Part shown: positions 41,349-50,164 of the stretch, piece by piece
How positions within the stretch are numbered: position 1 is the first letter of the stretch
Layout of the letters: each line of letters begins with the position of its first letter
NCBI RefSeq assembly: GCF_000966285.1
Contig: NZ_KQ031391.1
Coordinates: 430,978-494,977 of the forward strand
Direction of reading: 5' to 3'
Length of the DNA: 64,000 nucleotides
DNA from: Pseudofrankia sp. DC12
Lineage (GTDB): Bacteria > Actinomycetota > Actinomycetes > Frankiales > Frankiaceae
Made by a program: the position numbers and the translations under genes
The notes under the pieces: generated by a model
Databases searched by the model: none
What the model was told of the DNA's origin: nothing
The model's input: the letters and a program-made list of their open reading frames with translations, nothing else

Positions 41349-44039
41349 TCAGCTCCGCAGCAGCCAGGTGTCCTTGCACCCGCCGCCGCGGGACGAGTTC
41401 ACGACGAGGCTGCCGGCCGGTGCGACGCGGCTGAACGCGGCCGGCGCCACCAGCATCTGCTCGCCCTGGTAGACGAAGGCGCGCAGGTCGACGGCGCGCG
41501 GTTCCAGCCGGCTGGCGCCCGCGCCGGCCGCCGAGGGGTCGGCCGACTCGGCCGACTCGGCGGCCCAGGTCGGATGAGTGGACAGCGCGACCACCTCCTG
41601 CCCGATCCAGCGCCGCGGCTCGGCGAGAAGCTGTTCGCGCGCCGCCGTCAGCTCGTGCGGCGCGGCGCGGGGGCCGATCAGCACGCCAGCGCCACCGTAG
41701 CCGTCGACCGGTTTGACGACCAGCTCGTCGAGGTGAGCCAGCACGTGGTCGAGCTGCTCCGGGTCGCCGCAGACATAGGTCGGGACGTCGTCGAGCACGG
41801 GCTGCTCGCCCAGGTAGTACGGGATCAGCCGGTTGACATGGGCGTAGACCACCTTGTCGTCGGCGACGCCGTTGCCCGGGGCGTTGGCCAGGCTCACGGT
41901 CTCGGCGGCGAGCGCGGCGGCGAGCGGGGGGCCGAGCGGCCCGCCGTCGGCGCCGAGGGCGGCGAACAGGTCGTCGTCGTCGATCCGCCGGTAGAGCACG
42001 TCGACCGGACGCGGCGCGCCGCCGGCCGGGTCGAGGTAGCGGACGGCGCCGTCACCGACGACGAGCTCGTGCGGCTCGACCAGCGGCACGACCATCTGCT
42101 CGGCCAGGAACTGGTGCTCGAAGTAGGCGGAGTCCTCCGGCCCGCTGGTCAGCACGGCGACCGCCGGCACACCGTGGCTGTCGCGGCCGCGGGCATGGGC
42201 GGGCGCCGCGGCCACGAGCGCGGCGTGCAGCAGCGCCGGCACCGCGTCGAGGCCGAGAATCCCCGGCCGGACGGACAGCTCGGGCAACGCGGCACGGGTG
42301 AGCCAGCGGGCGGCGACCGCGTAGGCGGCGCCGGAGGGAATCCGCAGGTTGTCCTCGAGCACGAGCCACCGGCCGTCGCCGCCGCGGACCAGGTCGATGC
42401 CGCTGACCGTGGCCCGGATGGCGCCCGCGGGGACGGCATGCCCCCAGTGGCGCAGCCCCGGCGACGCCGGGACCGCCCAGGCGGGCACGATTCCGTCGGC
42501 GACGGCGTGCCCGTCGGCGTACACGTCCCGCAGGAAGGCCTCCAGCGCCCGGACCCGCTGGACCAGGCCGGTGCCGATCATGGCCCAGTCGGCGGCGTCG
42601 ACGATCCGCGGCACCAGGTCGATCGGGAGCGGCCGGCTCTCCTGCTCGCCAGCGACGCGGAAGACCATGCCCTGGGCGGTCTGGGTGGCCCGGCGGGTGG
42701 CGGCCCGCTCGTCGAGCGCCGCCGGGCCGATCCGCTCCAGGGCGCGCAGCACCCCTCGGTAGGACGGGCGGACCAGGCCGCGGGCGTCCAGGGACTCGTC
42801 GTAGCCGTCGGGCTGGAAGTCCTGCCGGCCCTGGTAGCCCGACAGCAGCGTCGGCGCCACCCGTTCGGCCCGGGCCAGCGCGGTCGAGTCACTGGTCGCC
42901 GGGCCTGTCGCGGGCGTCGAGGCGGGCGGGCCGGGCTCGGCCGCCCGGGTGCGGGCGAGCAGCAGGTCGGCGGCGTCCGTCAGCAGGCCGCGGCGCAGGA
43001 AAGCCCGGCGGGCCGCGGCCGCGGCGCTGCCGCGCTGGACCGCCTGGTCGGCCAGCTCGGTGAGCAGCTCCCAGTCTCCCGCGGCCTCCAGCTGGGGGCG
43101 GATCTCGGCGAGCAGCCGGCCCAGCAGGTCCTCGGCCGGCACTGGCCCCGCGCCGCCGCCGGACGGCTCGACGAGGTCGCCCTCCAGCCCGGAGCGGGCG
43201 GCCCGCCAGGTCGCGGCCCGCAGCAGTTCGGCGCGCGGCAGCGCGGTGGCCGCACCCGCCTCGATCGCGGCGACCGAGTGGCTCACCAGGCCCCGGAACA
43301 GGCCGGCGATCAGCACGACCGTGTCGACGTCCGGGCAGGCGTCACAGACACGCAGCTCGACGGTCGGCAGGTGGGCCGACGGACGGATGTCGAAGTACAC
43401 CATCCCGAGGTCGCTGATCACCCCGGACTTGACCAGGTCGGCGACCAGCTGGTCGTACTCGGCCGCGGTCTCGAACCGGCCGGTCACCCCGGCGGTCGGC
43501 CAGCGCTGCCAGACCATCGTGCGCATGCTGGCGTAGCCGCTGTCGGCCCCCAGCCAGAACGGCGAGCTCGCCGAGAGGGCCAGGAACAGCGGCAGCCAGG
43601 GGCCTACGCGCGCGATGACGGCCATCGCAATGTCCCGGTCGCCGACGTCGACGTGCACGTGGGCCCCGCAGATCACCTGCTCGCGGGCAAGGATCTGGTA
43701 CTCCTCTGTCATCTGCAGGTAACGCGGGTCGCGGCTGACCTCCAGCCGGTCCGGGTCGACGATCGGGACGGTGCCGGCGGCGACCGGGCCGAGCCCGAGC
43801 GGCTCCGCGGCGGCGGCCAGCTCGCGGCGCAGGTCGACGAGGTCGGCGCGCAGCGCGGCCAGGTCGCGGGTCGGCGCGCTGTTCGTCTCGACGACGGACT
43901 TGAGCAACTCGGAGGTGAAACGACCGGTCGGCAGGACCTCCAGAATCTCCCCGGCCCTGGGTACCAGCGCCCGGGTGACCAGATCGAGGATGTGGAACTC
44001 CTCCTCGACGCCGACGGCAGGAATCGGCGTGTCGCTCAT
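41349..44039 (-). CDS. GCS2-type carboxylate-amine ligase fused to circularly permuted ATP-grasp
   Basis: 896 residues from ATG 44039. Residues 1 to about 370 are a YbdK-like glutamate-cysteine ligase 2 domain (VGVEEEFHILD, VVETNSAPTRDL, ICGAHVHVDVGD, LPTVELRVCDACPDVDTV). Residues about 430-896 are a circularly permuted type 2 ATP-grasp domain (YDESLDARGLVRPSYRG, LEDNLRIPSG, VDVLYRRIDDDDLF, NAPGNGVADDKVVYAHVN, DELVVKPVDGYGGAGVLIG, ending NSSRGGGCKDTWLL). Both domains form amide bonds with ATP, so the protein could ligate two amines in series. It heads the three-gene minus-strand group, 89 bases before the amidotransferase. Confidence 0.87.
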   Translation of the reverse strand: MSDTPIPAVGVEEEFHILDLVTRALVPRAGEILEVLPTGRFTSELLKSVVETNSAPTRDLAALRADLVDLRRELAAAAEPLGLGPVAAGTVPIVDPDRLEVSRDPRYLQMTEEYQILAREQVICGAHVHVDVGDRDIAMAVIARVGPWLPLFLALSASSPFWLGADSGYASMRTMVWQRWPTAGVTGRFETAAEYDQLVADLVKSGVISDLGMVYFDIRPSAHLPTVELRVCDACPDVDTVVLIAGLFRGLVSHSVAAIEAGAATALPRAELLRAATWRAARSGLEGDLVEPSGGGAGPVPAEDLLGRLLAEIRPQLEAAGDWELLTELADQAVQRGSAAAAARRAFLRRGLLTDAADLLLARTRAAEPGPPASTPATGPATSDSTALARAERVAPTLLSGYQGRQDFQPDGYDESLDARGLVRPSYRGVLRALERIGPAALDERAATRRATQTAQGMVFRVAGEQESRPLPIDLVPRIVDAADWAMIGTGLVQRVRALEAFLRDVYADGHAVADGIVPAWAVPASPGLRHWGHAVPAGAIRATVSGIDLVRGGDGRWLVLEDNLRIPSGAAYAVAARWLTRAALPELSVRPGILGLDAVPALLHAALVAAAPAHARGRDSHGVPAVAVLTSGPEDSAYFEHQFLAEQMVVPLVEPHELVVGDGAVRYLDPAGGAPRPVDVLYRRIDDDDLFAALGADGGPLGPPLAAALAAETVSLANAPGNGVADDKVVYAHVNRLIPYYLGEQPVLDDVPTYVCGDPEQLDHVLAHLDELVVKPVDGYGGAGVLIGPRAAPHELTAAREQLLAEPRRWIGQEVVALSTHPTWAAESAESADPSAAGAGASRLEPRAVDLRAFVYQGEQMLVAPAAFSRVAPAGSLVVNSSRGGGCKDTWLLRS

Positions 44040-44399
44040 GGTCGCCACGCTACGTCTCCTCCGTTGCGGCGGCATGTGGCGGGTGTGAACCGCCCGCCTG
44101 TCAGGCGCTTCGTGCCCGCCAAACCCTTCTGTCACCTGTCGTCGCGTCACCCGGCGATGTGTCACCCGGCGCAACGGCATCCGCTGTCGGGACGTGCCCG
44201 GCCCAGCACAGCAGGACCCTCGGAACGAGCCTGCCGGCCGCCCGGCTCCCGGTCGCGGCGCGACGCCGTGACCTGCGCCACCGACCGGTCACCGGCGGCG
44301 GCCAGGCCGCCCGGGACACCGCGCCGGGCCGACAACGGAGGGAGCCGAACAACCGCGAGCAGGCCGGCTGGAAGGCCGCCGCGGCGTACCGTGGCGAGC

Positions 44400-44543
44400 A
44401 TGCCCGCGAAAACGCCAACGAATGCACCGGAAATGATTTCGGAAACCATTCCCCCGCGTATTCCGTCGGGTGTACCGGAAATAACGCGGGACGCGCTGGA
44501 CAGCCCGAAACCCGGGCCATTGCGCCACCGAGGGCCTCGGTGA
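44400..44543 (+). CDS. Possible small ORF coupled to the CDF transporter
   Basis: ATG at 44400 gives 47 codons (MPAKTPTNAPEMISETIPPR..., ending RHRGPR) whose TGA overlaps the GTG proposed for the CDF gene (GTGA, 44540-44543). Base composition here is lower in GC than in neighbouring genes. No domain. The alternative is that the CDF gene itself starts further upstream and this is a shadow. Confidence 0.25.
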   Translation: MPAKTPTNAPEMISETIPPRIPSGVPEITRDALDSPKPGPLRHRGPR

Positions 44544-45832
44544 GCGGTCCGGCGGACCGCTCGGCCGACGTGCAGCTCAGTCCGCGCCCGCACGCCGGGC
44601 ACGGCCCGGACGACGCGCCGCCGGCCTCGTCACCGGCCGCCGCGGGGCAGAGCGAGCGGCCCGAGGCCAGCCATCGGGAGCCGGCGGCCACCCGGCCGGC
44701 CCACGTCCACCAACCAGCCGGCACCGGCCAGCAGAGTGCCGAACACGAGGCCGCCCACGAGAGCGCGGCCGAGGCGGGTGCGGCCCAAGCGGGTTCCGGC
44801 CACGAGCACGACGGGCGCCACGAGCACGGCGGGCGCCATGAGCACGGCGACAGCCACCGGGGCCACCGCCACGGCGCCGGCGGGCACAGCCACCGGCCGT
44901 CGGCGTCCGCCGATGCCCGGCTGCTGACGGCCGCACTCACGCTGATCGGTGGCTTCCTGGTCGCCGAGGTGATCGTCGGCTTCGCCGTCGGCTCGGTCGC
45001 GCTGCTGTCGGACGCCGCGCACATGCTCACCGACGCGGGCTCGCTGGCACTGGCGCTGGTCGCGATGCGGCTCGCCGCGCGCCCGGCGGGCGGCCCGCTG
45101 ACCTACGGCTGGCGGCGCATCGAGATCCTCTCCGCGCAGGCGAACGGCTTCGCGCTGCTCGCGCTCGCCCTGGTGCTGGCCGTGCCGGCGGCCGGGCGGC
45201 TGGTGCACCCGACCGGGGTCGCCGGCGCACCGGTGCTGGTCACGGCGCTCGTCGGCGTCGCGGTGAACGTCGGGGCGACGACGCTGCTGGCCCGCGCCGA
45301 CCGGCGCAGCCTGAACGTCGAGGGCGCCTTCCAACATGTGCTCACCGACCTGTTCGCCTTCCTCGCGACAGCGGCGGCCGGCCTTGTGATCCTCCTGACC
45401 GGCTTCACCCGGGCCGACCCGCTCGCCGCGCTGGTAGTGGCCGCGATGATGGTCCGCGCCGGGTGGGGCCTGATCCGCGACACCAGCCGGGTCTTCATGG
45501 AGGCGGCCCCGGTCGGCGTCGACCCGGCGGAGATCGGCCAGGCGCTGGCCGGTCTCGACCAGGTGGCCGACGTGCACGACCTGCACGTCTGGGAGGTCAC
45601 CTCGGGGATGGCGGCGCTGTCGGCGCATCTGCTGGTCGACCCGGCCGGGGACTGCCACCGGATCTCGGACGCCGCCCGCCGGCTGGTGCGCGAGCGCTGG
45701 CGCATCGACCACGTCACCCTGCAGGTCGACCACGCCGAGCCCACCGTGCTGACGGTCACTCTGGGCCCTCGCTGGCAGTGCTCCGTCACCCCTGCGTCGT
45801 CGGAACCGGCACGCGACGCGGGCGAGCGGTAA
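44540..45832 (+). CDS. CDF-family zinc/cation efflux transporter, His-rich N-terminus
   Basis: About 430 residues from GTG 44540. The His-rich cytoplasmic tail (residues about 60-125) contains HEHDGRHEHGGRHEHGD repeats and binds metal. Six membrane helices follow, with the metal-site motifs LSDAAHMLTDAGSLAL (HxxxD) and HVLTDLFAFLATA (HxxxD). The C-terminal cytoplasmic domain has VADVHDLHVWEVTSG and LLVDPAGDCHR. These are ZnT/CzcD hallmarks: proton-coupled export of Zn2+ or similar ions. An upstream ATG (44159) in frame would add about 127 residues of poor quality. The tail is encoded by an 18-bp repeat. Confidence 0.85.
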   Translation: MSGPADRSADVQLSPRPHAGHGPDDAPPASSPAAAGQSERPEASHREPAATRPAHVHQPAGTGQQSAEHEAAHESAAEAGAAQAGSGHEHDGRHEHGGRHEHGDSHRGHRHGAGGHSHRPSASADARLLTAALTLIGGFLVAEVIVGFAVGSVALLSDAAHMLTDAGSLALALVAMRLAARPAGGPLTYGWRRIEILSAQANGFALLALALVLAVPAAGRLVHPTGVAGAPVLVTALVGVAVNVGATTLLARADRRSLNVEGAFQHVLTDLFAFLATAAAGLVILLTGFTRADPLAALVVAAMMVRAGWGLIRDTSRVFMEAAPVGVDPAEIGQALAGLDQVADVHDLHVWEVTSGMAALSAHLLVDPAGDCHRISDAARRLVRERWRIDHVTLQVDHAEPTVLTVTLGPRWQCSVTPASSEPARDAGER

Positions 45833-45929
45833 CCGGCTTGAACGCCGGATTCCCACCGGGTGGGCGAACACGCCGCCGCACGGCCGAAAGGACGGACGGC
45901 TGGGCACGGGTAGACGGCCGGGTGACGGA

Positions 45930-45963
45930 GAACGGGGCCGGTGTCCCGGCACCGGCCCCGTTC
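45930..45963 (+). terminator. Strong hairpin terminator after the CDF gene
   Basis: GAACGGGGCCGGTG (45930-45943), loop TCCCGG, and its exact complement (45950-45963), followed by TTGG. This perfect 14-bp stem lies about 100 bases after the CDF stop. The rest of the 382-base spacer to 46214 holds no gene; its last 110 bases are less GC-rich and may be the promoter of the next gene. Confidence 0.7.
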
Positions 45964-46214
45964 TTGGATCCAGTGTCCGTCACCCGCGGACGGCGGCGCC
46001 GCCGGGTCTACCCGGCGCGGTTGACGCACGACGCCAGGTCGACACGCGAACAGCCGCCCACCACGGGCGGAACGGCCAATTGCGACATTTATGGCCGAAC
46101 GGTGAGGGTGGCGCGCTATCTCCGGAACGACATTCACCCACTCCGCAGTGATGCCCGTCACGTGACCGGGACCATTCATGTGGGAATCCGCTGAAGCCTG
46201 CTAGACACAAGCAC

Positions 46215-47561
46215 GTGATCGGGGACGAGGCGGACATCCCGGCCGCCGGCGACGCGACCGAGGTGCCGGCCGGCAGCGCACCGCCGGACCGCGGCACCGG
46301 CTCCGTCGCGGCCGCGCCCGACCCGGTGGAGTTCGCCGGCGGCGCGGCCCGGCTGGCGGGGCTGCGCCGGCTGACCGCCTGGCCGCGCCTCCCGCCGCCC
46401 CTCCCCGCCGAGCCGGCCGGCACGCTCGCACCGGTCGAGAGTCCCGGGGCCGACGGGTCCCGCGCGGCCACCCGGACCGTCACGCTCGCCGAGCCCCCAC
46501 CACCCGGCGACGCCGCGCCGTCTGAGGACCTCATGGCGACCGATGCCCCCACAGGGACTGGTCACCCCATGCGGACCGGGGCGCCGGTGGGCAGCCCGTT
46601 CGCCGACGCCGCCGGCGCCCGCCTGCTGACCACCGCGGAGGGGCACGCCACCGCCACGATGACCATCCCGTCCTGGCTGACCGGCCCGGCACCGGGTGGT
46701 GACCTCGGCACTGCCGCCGTCACCGCGCTCGCGGAGATCGCGATGGGTGCCGCGGGCAACGCCGGCCTGGCGGCCGACGAGCTGACCGTCACCGCCGCCT
46801 TCCAGCTACGCACCCGTGGCTCGGCCAAGGGCTGGCCCGGTTTCGGGGCCACCGCGCCCGCGGTGTCGGTGTTCGCCCCCGCGCCGGCCACCGACCGCGT
46901 GCGCCGGCGCCGGGCCGAGCTGCGCGCCGAGGCGCGGGTGCAGGACTCCGAGGCGGATGAGCCGCTGCGCCGGGTGACCGCGACCGTCAGCACCCCCGCG
47001 GGCCACCCGCTGGCCACGGCGTCCGCGATCCGCGCCGTCGTCCGCTCGACCCGCCTCGACCGGGCCCGCGCCGAGGACGCCGCCGGGCTGGCCCAGCTCA
47101 CCGGCCCGGCCGGGGAAGGCGAGGCGGGCACCCGGGCGCGGCAGACGCCGGACGGCCTGGTCTGCCACCGGCCGCCGTCGCATCCGCTGCTCGCCGAGCT
47201 GGCCGCCGACGTCGACCATGACGGCGACCGGGTGACCCTGCGGCTGACCCCGCCCGGGTGGCTCGCCAACCGGCTCGGCCAGGTGCACACGGCCGCCAGC
47301 TGCGCGCTCGTCGACGCGGCGATCGCCACGGCGCTCGCCCGGCGGCTGCCGGCCGGCTCCGCGGCGCACACCCTGTCGCTGGACCTGACGGTCGTGCACT
47401 CGCTCACGCTGGAGGCGGAGGTGACGGCGGTGGCCACGGTCCGCCACGTCGGGCGGCGACTGGCCGTGGTCGACGTCGAGGTAAGCCAGTCAGCGGGGCC
47501 ACCGAGCGTGCTCGCCAGGGCGACCGTCTCCCGCACCAGCCACCGACTGTCGAAGCAGTAG
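46215..47561 (+). CDS. Double-hotdog (PaaI-like) thioesterase family protein
   Basis: 448 residues from GTG 46215. After about 110 disordered residues there is a first hotdog-like domain (GHATATMTIPSWLTGPAPGGDLGTAAVTALAEIAMGAA, TVTAAFQLRT) and a second (RVTLRLTPPGWLANRLGQVHTAASCALVDAAIATALARR, SLDLTVVHSLTLEAEVTAVA), matching the PaaI/acyl-CoA thioesterase pattern with the GG-x-hydrophobic helix. It hydrolyses or binds acyl-CoA esters. A long Arg-rich linker separates the domains. Next to it is a GntR/FCD regulator, which might control it. Confidence 0.7.
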   Translation: MIGDEADIPAAGDATEVPAGSAPPDRGTGSVAAAPDPVEFAGGAARLAGLRRLTAWPRLPPPLPAEPAGTLAPVESPGADGSRAATRTVTLAEPPPPGDAAPSEDLMATDAPTGTGHPMRTGAPVGSPFADAAGARLLTTAEGHATATMTIPSWLTGPAPGGDLGTAAVTALAEIAMGAAGNAGLAADELTVTAAFQLRTRGSAKGWPGFGATAPAVSVFAPAPATDRVRRRRAELRAEARVQDSEADEPLRRVTATVSTPAGHPLATASAIRAVVRSTRLDRARAEDAAGLAQLTGPAGEGEAGTRARQTPDGLVCHRPPSHPLLAELAADVDHDGDRVTLRLTPPGWLANRLGQVHTAASCALVDAAIATALARRLPAGSAAHTLSLDLTVVHSLTLEAEVTAVATVRHVGRRLAVVDVEVSQSAGPPSVLARATVSRTSHRLSKQ

Positions 47562-47810
47562 AATCGCTGGCTGAGCCGTCGGCGGAGGTCGGCTGGCGAC
47601 CGAGTCTCCGGTAGTCCGTAGGCAACCTACATTTACGGATCGTAATCAGGCATCTTCACAGCGTGTTACATTCTTCGTATCACACCGTGGTATTACGCGA
47701 CCCGTGACCGAGTGACTACAACTCCCCCTGCAAGACTCCACCGCGACATCGCGACAGCGAGCTCGCGGCCTGGGCGGCAGGCCGCCCAGCCACCCACAGG
47801 GGGACGAGTC
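47562..47810. promoter_or_regulatory. AT-richer region, probable promoter of GntR/FCD gene
   Basis: 249 bases with a clear drop in GC at about 47615-47700 (TACATTTACGGATCGTAATC near 47627; TGTTACATTCTTCGTATCAC near 47662). No gene. Likely contains the promoter and autoregulatory site of the regulator, whose ATG at 47811 follows GGGGGACGAG. Confidence 0.5.
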
Positions 47811-48776
47811 ATGGCGTTACTGCAACCGGCCACCAATCTCGACACGGCCCGCCGGAGCGCCCACCCGGTGCGCATGACCAGAGTGGGCGGCCCGATGGGC
47901 ACAGCGGTGGGCGCGGCCGCCCTGGCCGGCGGTACCGGACGCGGCACCCCGACGTCCCTGCTCGACGACGGTCGGGTCGGGCGCCATGTGCGGGTCCCCA
48001 AGACCGCCGAGCTGGTCGCGGCGCACCTGCGCCGCCAGATCGTGCGCGGCGAGCTGGTCGAGGGGGACGCGCTGCCTCCCGAAGCCGTCCTCATGGAGCA
48101 GTTCGGCGTCTCCAGGCCGACGCTGCGCGAGGCGTTCCGCGTCCTGGAGTCGGAGGCGCTGATCTCGGTCCGCCGCGGCGCGCACGGCGGCGCCCGGGTG
48201 CACCGGCCGGACGGCCACGTCGCGGCCCGCTACGCCGGGCTGGTGCTGGAGCACCGCCGCACCACGGTCGCCGACGTCCAGCACGCGCGGGCGTCGCTGG
48301 AGACGCCCGCGGTTCGGATGCTGGCCGAGGCGCAGGCCGGACCGGCGCTGGGCCGGCTGCGGGCGGCGCTGAGCGAGTCCGCCACGGCGATCGACGGCGG
48401 CCAGACACCGGGCGGCGCGGCGGCCAGCCACGACGGCACCGGCCCGGACCCCTGGGCGGCGCTGAACGGCTTCCACCACCTGCTCGTCGAGCTGGCCGGG
48501 AACCAGACGCTCACCGTGATCGACAACATGCTCCGTCACATCCTGCACACCGCGGCGACCGGCCACCAGCCGGGCCTGGACGGGCGTCCCGAGCTCTCGG
48601 GTCCCGCCGACGCGGAGGGCCGGGACGAGCTGGCCGGGCACCTGGACGTGCACCGCCGCCTCGTCGAGCTGATCGAGCGGGGCGACCCGGACGCGGCCGA
48701 GGCGCTCTGGCGCCGGCACGTGGCCGAGGCCACCGACGAGAGGTCAGCCGCGCCGCTCGACCTTCTCGGCGGCTGA
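47811..48776 (+). CDS. GntR-family regulator with FCD domain
   Basis: 321 residues. The winged helix-turn-helix at about residues 68-130 reads AELVAAHLRRQIVRGELVEGDALPPEAVLMEQFGVSRPTLREAFRVLESEALISVRRGAHGGARV, the FadR-subfamily GntR signature. The FCD effector domain follows (ETPAVRMLAEAQ, FHHLLVELAGNQTLTVIDNML, HRRLVELIERGDPDAAEALWRRHV) with the His positions that bind metal. Such proteins repress fatty-acid or organic-acid catabolism genes until an acyl effector binds. A perfect palindromic terminator follows. Confidence 0.88.
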   Translation: MALLQPATNLDTARRSAHPVRMTRVGGPMGTAVGAAALAGGTGRGTPTSLLDDGRVGRHVRVPKTAELVAAHLRRQIVRGELVEGDALPPEAVLMEQFGVSRPTLREAFRVLESEALISVRRGAHGGARVHRPDGHVAARYAGLVLEHRRTTVADVQHARASLETPAVRMLAEAQAGPALGRLRAALSESATAIDGGQTPGGAAASHDGTGPDPWAALNGFHHLLVELAGNQTLTVIDNMLRHILHTAATGHQPGLDGRPELSGPADAEGRDELAGHLDVHRRLVELIERGDPDAAEALWRRHVAEATDERSAAPLDLLGG

Positions 48777-48796
48777 CGGCCGTTCTCGCCCGTCGG

Positions 48797-48830
48797 GCCG
48801 GGGATCGCGGCGCGCGCCGCGATCCCCGGC
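48797..48830 (+). terminator. Perfect 34-base palindromic terminator after GntR gene
   Basis: A 17-base arm GCCGGGGATCGCGGCGC followed immediately by its exact complement, starting 21 bases after the GntR stop. The central GCGC would form the loop. No T-run, as usual in high-GC actinomycetes. Confidence 0.7.
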
Positions 48831-48883
48831 CCGCACCGGTCCGGCCCGCACCGGTCCGGCCCGCACCGGTCCGGCCCGCACCG
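48830..48883. repeat. 15-bp tandem repeat, 3.6 units
   Basis: Three exact units CCCGCACCGGTCCGG and a partial fourth directly abut the palindrome. Each unit contains the ACCGGT hexamer. Confidence 0.9.
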
Positions 48884-48957
48884 CGCGCACGGGTCGTCGC
48901 GCGGATTGGCCCATCCCTGTGGTGGAGCCCCCGCCCCGGGGTCTAGCGTGTGGCGCC

Positions 48958-49599
48958 ATGGCGGCCGCGGGTCTTGCCTGGCAGACGCTTCCCGAGCCAG
49001 GCGTGCTGGCGCTCGTGGACACCGTGTCCCGGCGCGCGGCGGCTCTCGCGCGCCCGAACCCGGCCGACCTGCCCATCACCGAGCTCGTCACCGTCGAGCA
49101 GCAGGTGGCCCGCTGGCTGGACCCGACGACGCGGTCCGACGCCGAGACCGTCCTGGCCAGCCGCCTCGCCGGCGACCCGATGCCGACGCTGCGCTCGGTG
49201 TGCTGGCTGATCGCCTCGTGGGCCGTCGTGCTGCACCTGCGCACCGGGGCGGCGCCGTCCGAGGTGCTCGACCGGCTCACCCTCTGCGGCATCTGGCGCG
49301 GCCCGCAGGCCCCGGAGACGGAGCGCGTCTGGGAGCTGCTGACCGCGCAGGTCCGGACCGGGGCACTCGCCGCCCTCACCGACGACGTCGGCACGGCGAC
49401 GGCGTTCCGCGCGGCGGCGTACACCCGCGTGGCGGGCTACGCGGAGTGCCTCCTGCACCACAGCCTCATGCTGATCTCAAGCCTGTGGCTCACGCTGGGC
49501 GCCCACGGCCTGGAGCCGCCCGACGTCGCCGCCACGCTCGCCGTCTACACCCACGACGCGTTCGAACGTCCCCAGGGCTCGTTCCGGCCGCTTGGCTGA
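48958..49599 (+). CDS. Hypothetical protein
   Basis: 213 residues, not recognised. Soluble and helical: VDTVSRRAAALARPNPADLPITELVTVEQQVARWLD, then TLRSVCWLIASWAVVLHLRTGAAPSEVLDRLT, and LLHHSLMLISSLWLTLGAHGLEPPDVAATLAVY. Two hydrophobic helices might be buried or membrane-associated. The ATG at 48958 has no strong Shine-Dalgarno. It stands alone, with no operon evidence. Confidence 0.6.
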   Translation: MAAAGLAWQTLPEPGVLALVDTVSRRAAALARPNPADLPITELVTVEQQVARWLDPTTRSDAETVLASRLAGDPMPTLRSVCWLIASWAVVLHLRTGAAPSEVLDRLTLCGIWRGPQAPETERVWELLTAQVRTGALAALTDDVGTATAFRAAAYTRVAGYAECLLHHSLMLISSLWLTLGAHGLEPPDVAATLAVYTHDAFERPQGSFRPLG

Positions 49600-49660
49600 C
49601 CGCCGGCGGATCTCACGAGCGGCCGACCGGCGAGCGGCCCGAGCCCCGGCCGGGCGGCGG

Positions 49661-50164
49661 TCAGGCCGAGCGCGTCGGGGAGCGCAGGGAGCGGGTGACC
49701 GCGCGGGTCGCGGGCTGGTGCGCCGCGGCGCGCGGCCCTCCCCTGCTGGTGGTCGCCCGGGCGACGGCGTGGGCCGGCTCGTCGCCCAGCTCCGGCTCAG
49801 GCAGCCGCCCCTCTTCCTCGGCGGCGTCGGCCGGCTCGTCGACGCCCGAAGCGTGGCAGCCGGGCACCGTGCCGTTCGCCCGGCGGTCGGCCGCGTCACT
49901 GCCGCCGTCGCCGCCCGCTCCTGGCGCGCCGTCCCAGCTCTCGGGGTCGATGTAGATCGCCCTGGTCATCCCGCCGTGGCCGTGGATGGCGAGCAGGGTG
50001 TCCATGTTCGGGTAGATCGTGGTCGACTCCAGACCGGAGGCCCACCACAGGACGCAGGTGCCGTCCGGCGACTGGGCGCCGTAGGCGACGGCGCCAGTCC
50101 CCGACACCCCCGACACGTCCACGTCCCGTTCGAGCTGGAACCTGCGCACCCGCCGCGCGGACAT
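49661..50164 (-). CDS. Hypothetical protein with conserved beta-rich core
   Basis: 167 residues from ATG 50164. The first 80 residues (RRFQLERDVDVSGVSGTGAVAYGAQ, then CVLWWASGLESTTIYPNMDTLLAIHGHGGMTRAIYID) look like a small actinobacterial family with an all-beta core and a conserved HGH. The rest is an acidic, disordered Ala/Pro tail. An AGGAGGT lies 12 bases upstream of the ATG. Function unknown. Confidence 0.6.
   Translation of the reverse strand: MSARRVRRFQLERDVDVSGVSGTGAVAYGAQSPDGTCVLWWASGLESTTIYPNMDTLLAIHGHGGMTRAIYIDPESWDGAPGAGGDGGSDAADRRANGTVPGCHASGVDEPADAAEEEGRLPEPELGDEPAHAVARATTSRGGPRAAAHQPATRAVTRSLRSPTRSA

Noticed and set aside
41280-44543. 1087-codon plus-strand frame
   Set aside because: Shadow of the ligase fusion; composition dominated by Arg/Gly/Gln with no domain.
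44162-44602. 146-codon minus-strand frame with a hydrophobic stretch
   Set aside because: The hydrophobic segment is short, no start signal or homologous pattern was recognised, and it opposes a better supported gene.
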